The notes beneath the pieces are model-generated. The model was not told the DNA's origin. It worked only from the letters and a program-made list of their open reading frames with translations, and did no database searches. From NCBI GenBank assembly GCA_025093555.1, contig JAIWNF010000016.1:62001-126000 (forward strand): a stretch of DNA of 64,000 nt. Reading direction: 5' to 3'. The stretch comes from Circinella umbellata. Lineage: Eukaryota > Mucoromycota > Mucoromycetes > Mucorales > Lichtheimiaceae. Positions 26,001-36,734 of the stretch are shown here, one piece after another. The number at the start of each line of letters is the position of its first letter. The first letter of the stretch is position 1. A program made the translations under genes and the position numbers.

Positions 26001-26471
26001 TAACTAAAAAAAAAAGAATTACACAGTTTAGTAACAATATCTAGTGCATGCTAAGCATTCTCATCCTATTACAAAATTAAACTTACTGCTAATACGTAGC
26101 TCAGCTTAAAAGATTCTTTCGCGAGAAGAAGAAGGGCCCAAAGAGGAAACAAATAAAATTACCTGTCTAGCGAACACATCCACTTTTTATCGATATTACA
26201 AGTACCTGTATCGCTAAACAAATCGGATGACTCATCATCGTTATCACCAGTATGACCACTAGGAGCAATATCGCCAAGAAGCACCAGAGTCTTGAACCAA
26301 TTCATTACCAGAATTGTGAACAGGAGCCGAAGTGGTATCATTTCGAGTTATGCTAGTCAGCGAGACGAACTTGAGAAAAGAATGACATATGATGTTTGAG
26401 CCAAAGTTAGACCAACTCGCGTTTTGTCGACGTGAATACTGGCTAGTTAGTGCACAAGACCTACTTGACAA
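23081..26471 (-). pseudogene. Multi-exon Mucoromycota-type orphan gene, decayed
   Basis: Protein-like exons in one order on the minus strand: 26471-26162 (MSSRSCALTSQYSRRQNASW..., with a frame change near 26280, ending CNIDKKWMCSLDR before GTAATT); pieces at 25520-25300 and about 25290-25080 (YPYALDRVLVLDGNI, ISEHFIGYREQPISK) with frame breaks; about 24948-24836 (EGIWKMMTDKCTRDMYPLEN...); about 24732-24630 (AGRRDVNMCKRMANTIPIEN...); about 24535-24420; 24325-24005 with a one-base shift; about 23815-23516 (...GRFADLSMIYD, VVVEIKPPMKTLDG, IANEMKDSMDKM); 23446-23304 (FTCTLFIMDLVYKAIYRM, FYLPRSHHDYSVLPATFES); 23192-23081. Most junctions have GT/AG. The arrangement resembles, from memory, a large uncharacterised protein family of Mucorales with a conserved NEMKDxxDKM block. 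Several frame breaks and a repeat insertion at 23867-24010 mark it as inactive. Confidence 0.55.
23867..24010. repeat. pogo/Tigger-like terminal repeat copy
   Basis: Begins ACAGTGAGTATTCGCTAAAC and carries three short imperfect repeats of TTCGCTAAACCGGTA (one with GTTAAGCCGGTAT). It is near-identical, through the TTTACCGGGTTTATAATAG block, to 63794-64000. Termini that start CAGT and contain short repeated motifs facing TA flanks are typical of pogo/Tigger elements. No opposite end is visible, so this is a solo or truncated end lying between two exons of the pseudogene on the minus strand. Confidence 0.65.
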
Positions 26472-27843
26472 AATGTAAGCTATTATCAGGATCCGTTGAG
26501 AGGGTAGCGTTGTCTACAATAACCAAAGACGCGACAATTTGTACTAAATCAAACCAAACATTAAATAGCTCTATCATAATCTCACTTTAGATTCTTTAAA
26601 GTCTCCATTCTTTTAAAATTTACCTTGGGCAAGAATTCTTAGCAGGCCGATACAGATCAGATCCGTAATCCGTGATGCAAAGAAATAAATTAGTCAGGTG
26701 GAAGTCTATGCTATTTACTAGCTGTTGTCACAATATTTTGGGTTTTCATAAAAGAGAAGGTATTTTATAAGATTGTCTATTGTAGTCGGTTGAGAGATCG
26801 TTTAAAAAACGTAAAGGATTAATAATAGATTGTGTCTTTTTTTACATTATTTTATTATTTTCGATTCAAAAACATGATATGACGTGGACTTAATCATATG
26901 ATTTATGTAAGGGGTATCTCTTATTTTTTTTTTGTTAGCACGAGATGACTTGATTTTTCAAATACAGAAAAAAGGGAGGGCATGTGATGTTGCCCAGTAA
27001 CAATTGTTGCATGAAATAAAATAAATAAAGGGAATGACTAAAAAGGAAAACTGTGCAAATGATTAAAGAAGTATCAAATCCGGTTCTATGCCGATCCCGA
27101 GTATATATATTTTTGTTACTCATTATTTCACAGCCCACTCCGAAAAAGCACAGACCCCCCCCTTAGGTCATCCACATTTGTTGAGAAGGGAAAGAACTCA
27201 AACCTTTTGTAGTATTTAATCATAATTTTCATGTTTGTTTATGATATAAATTTGATTTAATCTAGTTTTCGAAAAAAAAAACCAATTGTTGAGTCAAAAT
27301 CCTGTAGTTTCAAGTTAAGAGTCATGTCTATAATATAAACCTTTCATATGTTAGTTACACTATACAAAATGACAAAGATTCTTGATTATTTTATGCTAAA
27401 ACTAATATCAATATCAAAGAACAAGTAATATTTATTTGTTTCTATTATGAAAACTTTAGTTAAGTAGATTTTATATTATGAATAATATTATAGAATATTT
27501 TCATTTCTCGTATCATACTATTTATCTTACATTCAGTCTGTTATAAAGCATCTCTTTCTCTCTATAATAAATAGCCAGTAATGATAATTATTCTATTATT
27601 AATAACTATAAAGAAGTCAAAAATAAGAGCATTTTATTATTATGGAATGAAAGTCCGCATAAGGTCTCTCTTTTTTGATGTGTAGTGTGTGTGCGTGATG
27701 TCATCCACTCGTTTTCCAAAAACTTATCCTCTCTTTTCCCCTTTCAAACCCAACCCCAAAATTCACAAAAAAAAAAAAAGGACTTTCCAAACCCGGTCGG
27801 CCAAGTTAAAAAAAAAAAAAAAACCAATAATAATTTATTACAA
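26472..27843. other. Intergenic
   Basis: No gene recognised. Short frames lack support. The last ~120 bases before 27844 are pyrimidine/A-rich leader sequence of the Mic19-like gene; the overlapping frames at 27685-27990 there are products of Lys-coding A runs. Confidence 0.5.
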
Positions 27844-28817
27844 ATGGGTACAACACAATCCAAGACAGCAGGTGAACCTGTTATCATTTATAACCAAAGT
27901 GTTCCTTTGCAGGTACCAAAAAAAAAAAATTATAATTATTTTTTAAAAGGCATTCATTTAAAAAAAAAAAACTACATAATTTGTAACTAATAATTTGTTT
28001 TTTTTATCGATAATGATTAATTAGTTTTCGCAGGGCCTTGTCGATTCATTAGAAACCCAAAAGAAGGTGTGAATCTATTCAATTTTATTTTTCAAGATGA
28101 ATTTGAATTCAAGAAAAAAACAAAACGAATTCAATGTCATGACAACACAAATGACAGAAATTGGTTATATAAAAACGCGCGTTATTTGATATTAATCTTT
28201 TTGTTTATTTATTTTTTATTTATGTTTGATGGAAATACGAAATGTATATATAGTCGAGTGAAAATAATGTTCGATCAGAAGACGTAGAAGAACAAGTACG
28301 TAAACGTGTTGCAGAAGAATTAGAACGTGTAAAGAGTCAACAAGGTGAAGTTGACCAAAAATCTTATAGCGAACTTGCTAAGAGTAATATTGAAAAAGAT
28401 CATAACTCAGTTGCTATTGGAACTGATATCGAAAACATGATTCAACGTATTCAAAGGTATATATATAAAAAGAAAGGGAATTTTGGCTTGACCCGCTTCC
28501 CCAACTCAAGGATTATGATTTCGAGAATTTTAATATTTATATATGAATAATTATAATAGAGCTTCACCAAAAGAAGTCCCTGCAGAAATTGTTGAACGTC
28601 AAGAAGCTGTAGTTGCATGTTACAAGTAAATTATCTTCTTATTCTCTTTTTTGTTCTTCATGTTGATATATATATATGGGTGTTAATTAATTTATTATTT
28701 TTTTTTATTTTTTTAAGGAAAAATGGATCTCGACCATTAGACTGTTGGGAAGAAGTTGAAGAATTTAAAGAAACCGTGTCAAAGGCACAAAAACGATTTG
28801 TTGCTGCTCATCAATAA
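27844..28817 (+). CDS. MICOS subunit Mic19-like CHCH protein
   Basis: Exons: 27844-27912, 28025-28066, 28254-28456, 28560-28625, 28718-28817, giving 159 residues. It starts MGTTQSKTAGEPV, with a Gly2 that could be myristoylated as in CHCHD3. It then has the N-terminal motif VPLQFSQGLVDSLE typical of the Mic19 family, a Glu/Lys-rich central helix (EEQVRKRVAEELERV), and a short CHCH-like C-terminus with VACYKKNG...LDCWEEVEEF (two cysteines flanking the KNGSRPLD turn). The family sits on the inner mitochondrial membrane at cristae junctions, bridging Mic60 and Mic10. Only one C-x10-C pair is evident, as in other fungal Mic19 proteins. Assignment rests on the N-terminal motif and the CYKKN...LDCW signature. 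Confidence 0.85.
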
Positions 28818-29229
28818 AAAGAAAAAATTCCATCCAAATTATATATATTTGATAATTCAACAATACATCTTTTTTTATATATATATAACATTTACTATCA
28901 CATATAAAAAGCATCGTTTGTAGATTTAAAAAAATAATTAGGGAGAATTATATATCATCATTTACATGCACCCAAAGTATAAAAATTCATTACTCCCCCC
29001 CCACACCCCACCTTCACCTTCTTTAATCGGATGGAAGTTTAGCATGAAAGATTCATTTCTTATAGCGGGAATAATTTGGGTGTGTGTCTAGTGTGGCTTA
29101 TGGAGTGGATATTCAAATTAAGAGAAATACAAGTTATCCCGAAAAATTCAAAGCAAGAAAAAAAAAAAAAAAAAAAGCAAGTTCATTCTCTTTTTTTTTT
29201 TTAAATAATAATCAAAAAAAAAAGAAACC
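28818..29229. other. Intergenic, promoter of POL5-like gene
   Basis: A 3' region is followed by a C-rich patch near 28995-29018, then A15-type and T10-type homopolymers at about 29158-29202, immediately before the start codon at 29230. No gene. Confidence 0.5.
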
Positions 29230-32200
29230 ATGGCTGCGTCCACGTTACAGCATTATTGGGATCTTGCTTCATTTGATCCCGCTGTAAGAATTAATGCAGC
29301 ACAATCACTTGTACGATCCTTGGCCGAGTTTCAAAAAGATCACGAAGCAACCATTCAAAATGGAACGCATAAGACAGCTACTACTGAAGACGAACTTGAT
29401 ATTCTTTGTGCTCCCGATGTATCTTATGCTTTACGACGTCTTTTGAGAGGTCTTCCTTCTTCACGTCAAGGTGCTCGTCAAGGTTTTTCTTTAGCATTGA
29501 CCGAGGTAAAACCCCCCCCACCTCCAACATAGCTATAACTTTTTTTTTTATAACAAATTTTTGACAACCTCTTTTTTTATATATAACATAGCTTCTTGCC
29601 ATTACTGATGTTGTCAATGTCAGTCTCGTTCTTGATCTTTTATTTAAACATACTGAACGTTCAAGTGGTATGTCTTCTGACGAAACCCGAGATATGTTAT
29701 TTGGTCGTATTTTTGGAATGATCGCCATTGTGGCAGCTGGCATGATCTCAAAACCTACTACTACTTTTGAAGATATTGAAAAAATGCTTGATAGTTTAAA
29801 AGAAATGATTCAAGTAAAATCATATGTAGTTGAAATTTGTCATCATGTTCTTATTAATATTATTCCCTATGTAAGTTTTTGAACTTCTCTCAAGAGTGTT
29901 AGAAAGTGAAGGAAGCGAAACTAAAATTGTTTTTCTTTTTATTTAATTTAAGGTTAATTCGTTGGAATATAAAGATAAAGTCATTGAAAAGATTCTTGAA
30001 CTCTTTTTAACTGAAGTCACCAATGTGGATGAATTAAATGTTGCCTTAGCCATTCAACACTATCTTCCTCAAGTCGACTTATCAAGTCAATTTTCGGATT
30101 GGAAAGGTACTAATGTTCTTACTACTGCTAATCTTCCCCATCTTGCTACTGTTCTTAAGGTAATTTCTTTCTTTTTTTATATCTCTCTCTCTCTTTTTTT
30201 TTTTACTAAAAGATAATATTTGGGGTTGAATGAAAATGAAAAATAGGAAGTACCTTCAGAGGATACAGAAAAAAAGAATCAAAAAATTGCAGATTGGAAA
30301 CCTCAATTACATTCAGTGTGGGATCGTTTATTATCTATTTATTTCGAAACTGAATCATCATCCCAACAAAATGAAAATGGTCACGAAGAATCGGATCGTC
30401 CAAAAAAGAAAATGCGTGTCAATAAAAAGGGGGATGGTAAAGCTAAATCTCAAGAAGAAGATAAGAAAGCATCCTTTGGTGAATTTTGGGATATTTGTGT
30501 AGACAGTAAGTTGGAAAATTGACAACATTTTTCTTTTATATTCCCCTCCCCCCACACACAGAGAAATTTTTTCTCATATCATATCTTTTTTTTTACTTTT
30601 CAAATAGAATCATTATTTGATCACGGTGCTTCTCAAGGACGTAAATATTGGGGTTTTAAACTTGTTCAAAAAATTCTTCGTCGTCTTACATCGGATCAAA
30701 TGTCACTTATTTTTACACAAAATTTTATGAGATGTTTTATTAACAGTCTTTCTGTGAGTGATCGTTATCTTAACAAAGTAGCAGCTCATACTGTAAGTAA
30801 TCTTTTTTTTGTTTAATTTTTATTTTTGAAAAGAAAATCGATTAAAATTTTATATATTTTATTTAGGCCAATATTATTCAAGATGTTGCCAAGGATAATA
30901 AAGAAGCAGGATTTGCACTTGTGACTCAATTAGTGGGTAACCAAGGTCGTCAAGATTTTGATCGTTTAACTCGAACACATACTGTTGAAAACATTTTAAA
31001 AACAATGGATACAGAAGGCATTCAATCTTATCTTAATTATTTGGCTCAAATCTTTATTGAACAATCTGATAAAACACAAGCAGATCAACCCCGTGCTTGG
31101 GTATTAAAACAATTGACTTTTCTTGTTAAAAACAATGCTATTCCAAAAGAAGAAAATTGGCTTTTATCCTTAGTTCGATTTTTAATGGTCTATGCATTCT
31201 TTGATATCAAGAAATCAGCCAAGAAATCTACAACATCACCAAACGCTTATTTTGAAGATTATTATCAACCCACGACACCTTTATCAGAAACTACATTGAA
31301 TCAATGTAAAGAAAGTTTCCAAACTGTTTTAATGGCTTTGGAAAAATTGCCACCGCTTGCCAAAACCAAGGAATTGGGTGTTTCTTCTTTACGATCCAAA
31401 CGATTGAATGGTACCATGAATGATGGTGAATTGTGGGTTTATCGTGTTTATGAAATACAACAAAAATTAGTCAAGGATAAACATTTGAAACTTCGTACTG
31501 AACTTTCTAAAGAAAGTCAAACTTCTTTAAAGAAAGCTATTAGCCTTATGGAAGGTCTTCGAAAGAAGGTAAGAATGAAAAGGATTTGGTGTGGGGGAAA
31601 TTAGGAAAGAGTATCAAACCCACTCACTTTTTCACTGTTAATACATATAAAAATATTAGTTAAAGGAGGATGACAAGTATGAAAGTGTAGAACGTGGATT
31701 TGAACTTTTATTCTTACACATGATTTTACATTTTATGATGGATGAAGAAGAAACTGAAAATGTTCTTTCTGAATTATTTGAATGTTATAACAAAATTACG
31801 ACGACTCCATCGACTAATAAAAAACCCAAAGCTAAAAAGGGTAGTAAAAAATCAAAGGAAACAGAAGAAACTATGGATCAAGAAAATGTTGAACCTGAAC
31901 CTATTGATGTTATTGTTGATATTTTGGTGAGCTTCATGACTCATTCTTCTGCTATGCTTAAGAATCTTGCTGAACAAGTCTTTGAAATGTTTTCTCATAA
32001 AGTTACAAAACAAACTTTGGGATTGTTATTTGATGTAAGTTTCTTTTTTAAAAAGATGTGAAAAGAGAAAAAAACTCATGCTAATTTTGATATATATATA
32101 GCTTATTTCATCAAGTGATAGTAAGAATGAAGCTGATGATCTTTTCGATGATGATATGGATGAAGTGGATAGTGATGTTGAAATCATTGAAGAAGATGTT

Positions 32201-33634
32201 GACATGGATGAAGATAGTGATGATGACGAAGAAGATGAAGAAGAAGATGAAGAAGAAGAAGAAAATGGTGAAGTAGATGAAGAATTACGACGAAAGGTTG
32301 AAGAAGCAATGAGAAATCAAGGTGTTCTTGGAGGTGATGATGAAGAAGAAGATGAAGATTTGGATGATGAAGCTATGTTTGGTTTTGATGATAAATTAGC
32401 CGAAATTTTCAAACAAAAACAACTTGTCAGTGGCAAAGATAACAGTAAGTCTTTTATATGATATAAATAGAGTGGGGCTTTAAAAAGTAGTATAACTAAT
32501 AATGGTTTTCTTTTTTTGTGTATCATTTTTTCTTTATTAGAGGAAGAACATAATGTTTATCAATTCAAGAATAGCGTGACTGATCTCGTCATCATTTTTG
32601 TTCGTAAAAATCCCGAGAATCCTCTTGTATTGCAAACGATTGTGCCTTTATTAAATATTCTTCGTGTGACACCTGCCAAATCCACCACCAATCAATTCTT
32701 ACAAAAGATTATTGCTTTCTTGAAAAACAAACTTTCTAAAGCAACAGAATATCCCAAGGTAGAAGATGTTGATAATGCATTGGAAATTTTGAGTGCGGTC
32801 CATGATTTCACCAAAACCAAAGGGTCGAATAACAAAGAGTTGGCTGATATGGGTATTCAATTGTCCATGTACTTAAGAAAATGTATTTTCGGAGGATCTG
32901 ATATTATGATTTCAAAGGATATGTCCAAGGATACAAAACAACGATTGGAAAAGACCAATGCGATTTATTGTGATAATCTTTGTGATTATTATCGATCTAA
33001 AAAACATACTCGTATTGAATATGATCTTGCAGCTTTTCTTCCCAAGCATTTCCCCTATAGTTCATGGCCTTTGATTGATTCATTATTAGAGTTTATTAAT
33101 CCAAGTACATGCCACAATAATTACAGACATACCCAAAATTTAGAATGGATTAGTACAGTGATAAATCGTACGGTGGATAAGGTTTGTTTTCTTTTCTTTT
33201 TTATATATATTTATATATATATATACTAACTTTTGAATATATAGTCATCAGAAACATATGACAAGTTGTTTTTATCTATAGTACCCAAGATTGTAAAATT
33301 AACAAAAGAATCCATTGAAAATTCTGTTAAAGGAAATGATAAGAAAATTCTTGATACAAATAGTATGCGATCCTTTTTGAAATTTTTACTTGTCATTGTA
33401 AGAAAACAGAAAAAATTGACAAACATTGAGGTAAATATTCGGAAGCTGAAAAAAGAAAAAGAGAGTAGAAAAATATATACTAATTAAACAACAATTGAAA
33501 TAAATAAATAGGAATTAAAAACCACTTGGAAACCACAAGAAACATTTTCAAATATCACACATATTAAAAAGTACAGTGATAAACCATCATTAGAAGCACT
33601 TCGTAAACAATTATTGGCATTATTTGATCATTAA
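29230..33634 (+). CDS. Pol5/MYBBP1A family nucleolar protein
   Basis: Exons: 29230-29505, 29592-29870, 29953-30159, 30247-30505, 30608-30792, 30867-31568, 31660-32034, 32102-32444, 32541-33181, 33245-33430, 33512-33634, giving 1191 residues. The N-terminus (LQHYWDLASFDPAVRINAAQ) is the classic Pol5 start, in which a HEAT-like array begins with the phrase about the protein being split over successive units. Further blocks are YALRRLLRGLPSSRQGARQG and LHFMMDEEET. A strongly acidic Asp/Glu tract spans 32148-32390, and helical repeats resume after it. Despite the name DNA polymerase phi, family members act in the nucleolus in rRNA production and large-subunit assembly. All introns are short and canonical and no frame break was seen. 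The overlapping 62- and 66-residue frames are shadows. Confidence 0.93.
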
Positions 33635-34108
33635 TCTCTCTTTCACTCTCTCTCTCTCTCTCTCTATCATACACACACACACACAACATTATATACAAAC
33701 ACACACGCTTTTTCTCACAACACACACATTTAACATTTTTCTTTTCCAACACATAATCATATTTATATATATAATTATTTATCCATAACAATAATAAAAA
33801 AAATTTCTCTTTTCTTTTCATTTATAATAAACTATGTATAAACTATGTATAAGAGACAGGGACGGGGGGGGGAGGGAGGGATATATTGTTCCTTATTATT
33901 TTATTAAAAAAGCTTATAGTCCCCGACTTTTTTTTTTTTCCCTCCCCCACTTTTGATTACAATAATTAACTTATGTGACGCTGAAACAACTTTACCTTTT
34001 TTAGTCACTTTTTCACTTTTTTCTTTCTTTTTCTGATTCCCTCGACCCTAAGCCCTTTTAAAAGAAGAGAAGAGAGAGAAGAGAGAGATATATATAAATA
34101 AAAAGTCA
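33635..34108. other. Intergenic, microsatellites
   Basis: (CT)n at 33646-33666 and (AC)n at 33671-33685, then a G-rich patch near 33860-33880 and T/C-rich sequence before the NRAMP start. The 14 bases 33846-33859 equal the end of a common transposase adapter; see the findings. Confidence 0.6.
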
Positions 34109-36296
34109 ATGGTACCACACGCAACAGAACACGATACTTTAGACTTTGACGATAATGAAAGTGAATTGGACTCATTGAATGACTATGGTCGTTCTTTATA
34201 TAAACCACAACAACTGCAACAACAACAAAGTGATGAAAGTTCATCTTCATTATTATTATCGGATGTCGATGATATGAATAATAATAATAATAATAATAAT
34301 GGAAGACGACCTAGGCGGAGAAATGCAGACTTGGAAATTAAACCTGAGATCGATACAGGAGAAGTGTCTGATTCTTGTTTTTCATTTAAAAAGTTATGGA
34401 AATATACTGGACCTGGTAAGAATGGGGAGGGGAGTTTCTTTTGAGAGAAATAATATAATAATAATAATAACAATGATATTAATATATTTGGATTCGGGTT
34501 TTAATATATTTTTATAGGATGGTTAATGTAACGTATCATTAAAAAAAATATATGAACAAAGAGACGATTGGAGTGAGAAAAAGTTGTCAAAAAATAAAAA
34601 AGGGGACCCTCGAAATTAAATTATATTTCTCTCTTTTTACACACAAATAGGTCAATCGCCTATTTAGATCCTGGTAACTTGGAATCGGATCTACAAGCGG
34701 GTGCTGTTGCAGGATATAAATTATTATGGCTTTTACTTTGGTCTCATATTATGGGTCTCGTCTTTCAATTGTTATCAGCTCGATTGGGTACAGTGACGGG
34801 ACAACATTTAGCACAATTAATTCGACAAGTCTATTCAAAAAAAATGTCTATTGCACTTTGGGCTTTTGCACAAATTGCTATTATTGGTGCAGATATTATG
34901 GAAATTATTGGTACAGCCATCGCATTACATATTTTACTTCGATTACCACTTTGGGTAGGCGTCTTGATTACAACTGTAGATACGTTTACATTCATGATGA
35001 TTCAACGTTATGGTATGCGTAAAATGGAAGCATTTTTTATGGTCTTGATTTTGATTATGACCACGTGCTTTTGGGTTGAAATGGTTGTTTCTAAACCAGA
35101 TGTACCACAAATTTTTAGTGGTATGTTAATACCTATTGTACCAAAAAATGGTGTGGTTCAAGCTGTTGGGATGTTAGGAGCCGTTGTTATGCCACATAAT
35201 ATGTTTTTACACAGGTAAACCCCTCATTTTCTCTTATTATTTTAGGATATTTCATGCTAATCATTTCATTTTTTTCTTTTTTCGTTAGTGCATTGGTTGG
35301 ATCACGGGATTTAGGTCCTGAACCTACTGTTCGTAAAAGACAAGAGGCTAATTTTTATTTTGGAATTGAATCTGGATTGGCATTGTTTCTTTCATTTTTA
35401 GTTAATTTAGCTATTGTTGTTGTTTTTGCTCAAGGTAAGAAAAAAAAAGAGAGAGGGAAATAGAATAAAATGATTGTTTAATTTAATCTGCATAATTTAT
35501 AGTGTTTTATAAGCCTGATGCACCTGAAAATGTTGAATTACCTGGTTTGGCAGATGCAGATGCAGTATTAAAAAGAACATTAGGTTCATCTGCACAATAT
35601 TTATGGGGTGCTGGTTTACTTGCAGGTAATATACATATTTATTTACATATTTATTTATATTTATATACACTAATTATCAAATTATATATAATAGCTGGAC
35701 AAAGTTCAACCATGACAGGAACATTTGCAGGACAATATGTAACAGAAGGATTTTTTGGTAATATTTTTCGTAAAGATTGGCATCGTGTAGCAATGACCCG
35801 TGGTATTTCATTAGTCCCTTCCATGTTAGTCGCCATTTTTGCCGTGGATCATTTTGATAATATGGGTGAATTATTAAATGTATTACAAAGTGTGTGTCTT
35901 CCACCTGTTTTAATTCCAATCTTAAAATTGTGTGCCTCCACTTCTGTCATGTCACCCGAATTCACTACCTCGACTCTTATGCATCTTATTTGTTGGCTTT
36001 TGACAGCCGTCGTGATTGGTTTTAATGTATTCTTATTTATTACTCACATCAGCTCTTGGAGTTCGTTGGCACTGATTAGTTTATTTGGTTTCTTTTATTT
36101 GGTAAGTTTAAAAATACGGAGAAAGAGCTGTCAAGGGGAAAGCAAAAAGTTAAACTATTGTTTCTTTATTTAGGCATTCATTGCATATTTGGCATGGTTA
36201 CCATTAGATTATAAACCGAAAGCAACTCATGATGATGATGATGGTTGGATGGCTATACCAGAAAATGATGATGAAGAAATCTCTTTAAGGGCATAA
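34109..36296 (+). CDS. NRAMP-family divalent metal transporter (Smf-like)
   Basis: Exons: 34109-34415, 34518-34527 (10 nt), 34651-35214, 35289-35434, 35503-35625, 35695-36101, 36174-36296, giving 559 residues. A ~95-residue cytosolic N-terminus with poly-Gln and poly-Asn leads into [21 protein letters not shown], holding the DPGN metal-site motif of helix 1, and later MPHNMFLHS, the helix 6 metal-site motif; the GQSSTMTGTFAGQYV segment is also typical. About 11 hydrophobic helices follow. The family uses proton symport to move Mn2+ or Fe2+; substrate and membrane (plasma membrane, vacuole or endosome) cannot be told. Spliced through the 10-nt exon the frame is perfect; without it the conserved WLM would be lost. 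The acidic tail ends ISLRA. Confidence 0.93.
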
Positions 36297-36734
36297 TTTA
36301 TATCCCCTTTCCTTTTATATATATATAGAAAGCTTTATCTCCCCCCCCCCTCTTTCAACAACATTATTATCATCATCATTTTTAATTCGTTTGATATTAT
36401 CCCTTTCCTTCGTCTTTGTTCTTCTTTTTTTCCTATTCCTTTCTCCTCCAATGATAGCACATTATATAAATCTTTTACTGTTTAAACATATATAACAACA
36501 CAATTTTTCCCATTTTATATCACTTCCATCTTTACATTATCAAAATTTATACTCACAATCTCACAATAACACACACGCACACACATGATTCTTCCTCCTC
36601 TTCCTTTCTTATGTACCATATACAATCACATTTGCATAAAAAGAAAAAAAAATCACACACTTTTTATTTTTTATATAAGCATAACCTGTATTATTATTAC
36701 GTATTCTATTTTTAAAACAAAAACTACTCTAATT
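36297..36734. other. Intergenic between convergent genes
   Basis: Shared 3' region of the NRAMP and TTLL12-like genes. C/T-rich and ACAC-rich, with no coding sequence. Confidence 0.6.

Noticed and set aside
30230..30555. Alternative frames over exon 4 of the Pol5-like gene
   Set aside because: Overlap a splice-supported conserved exon.
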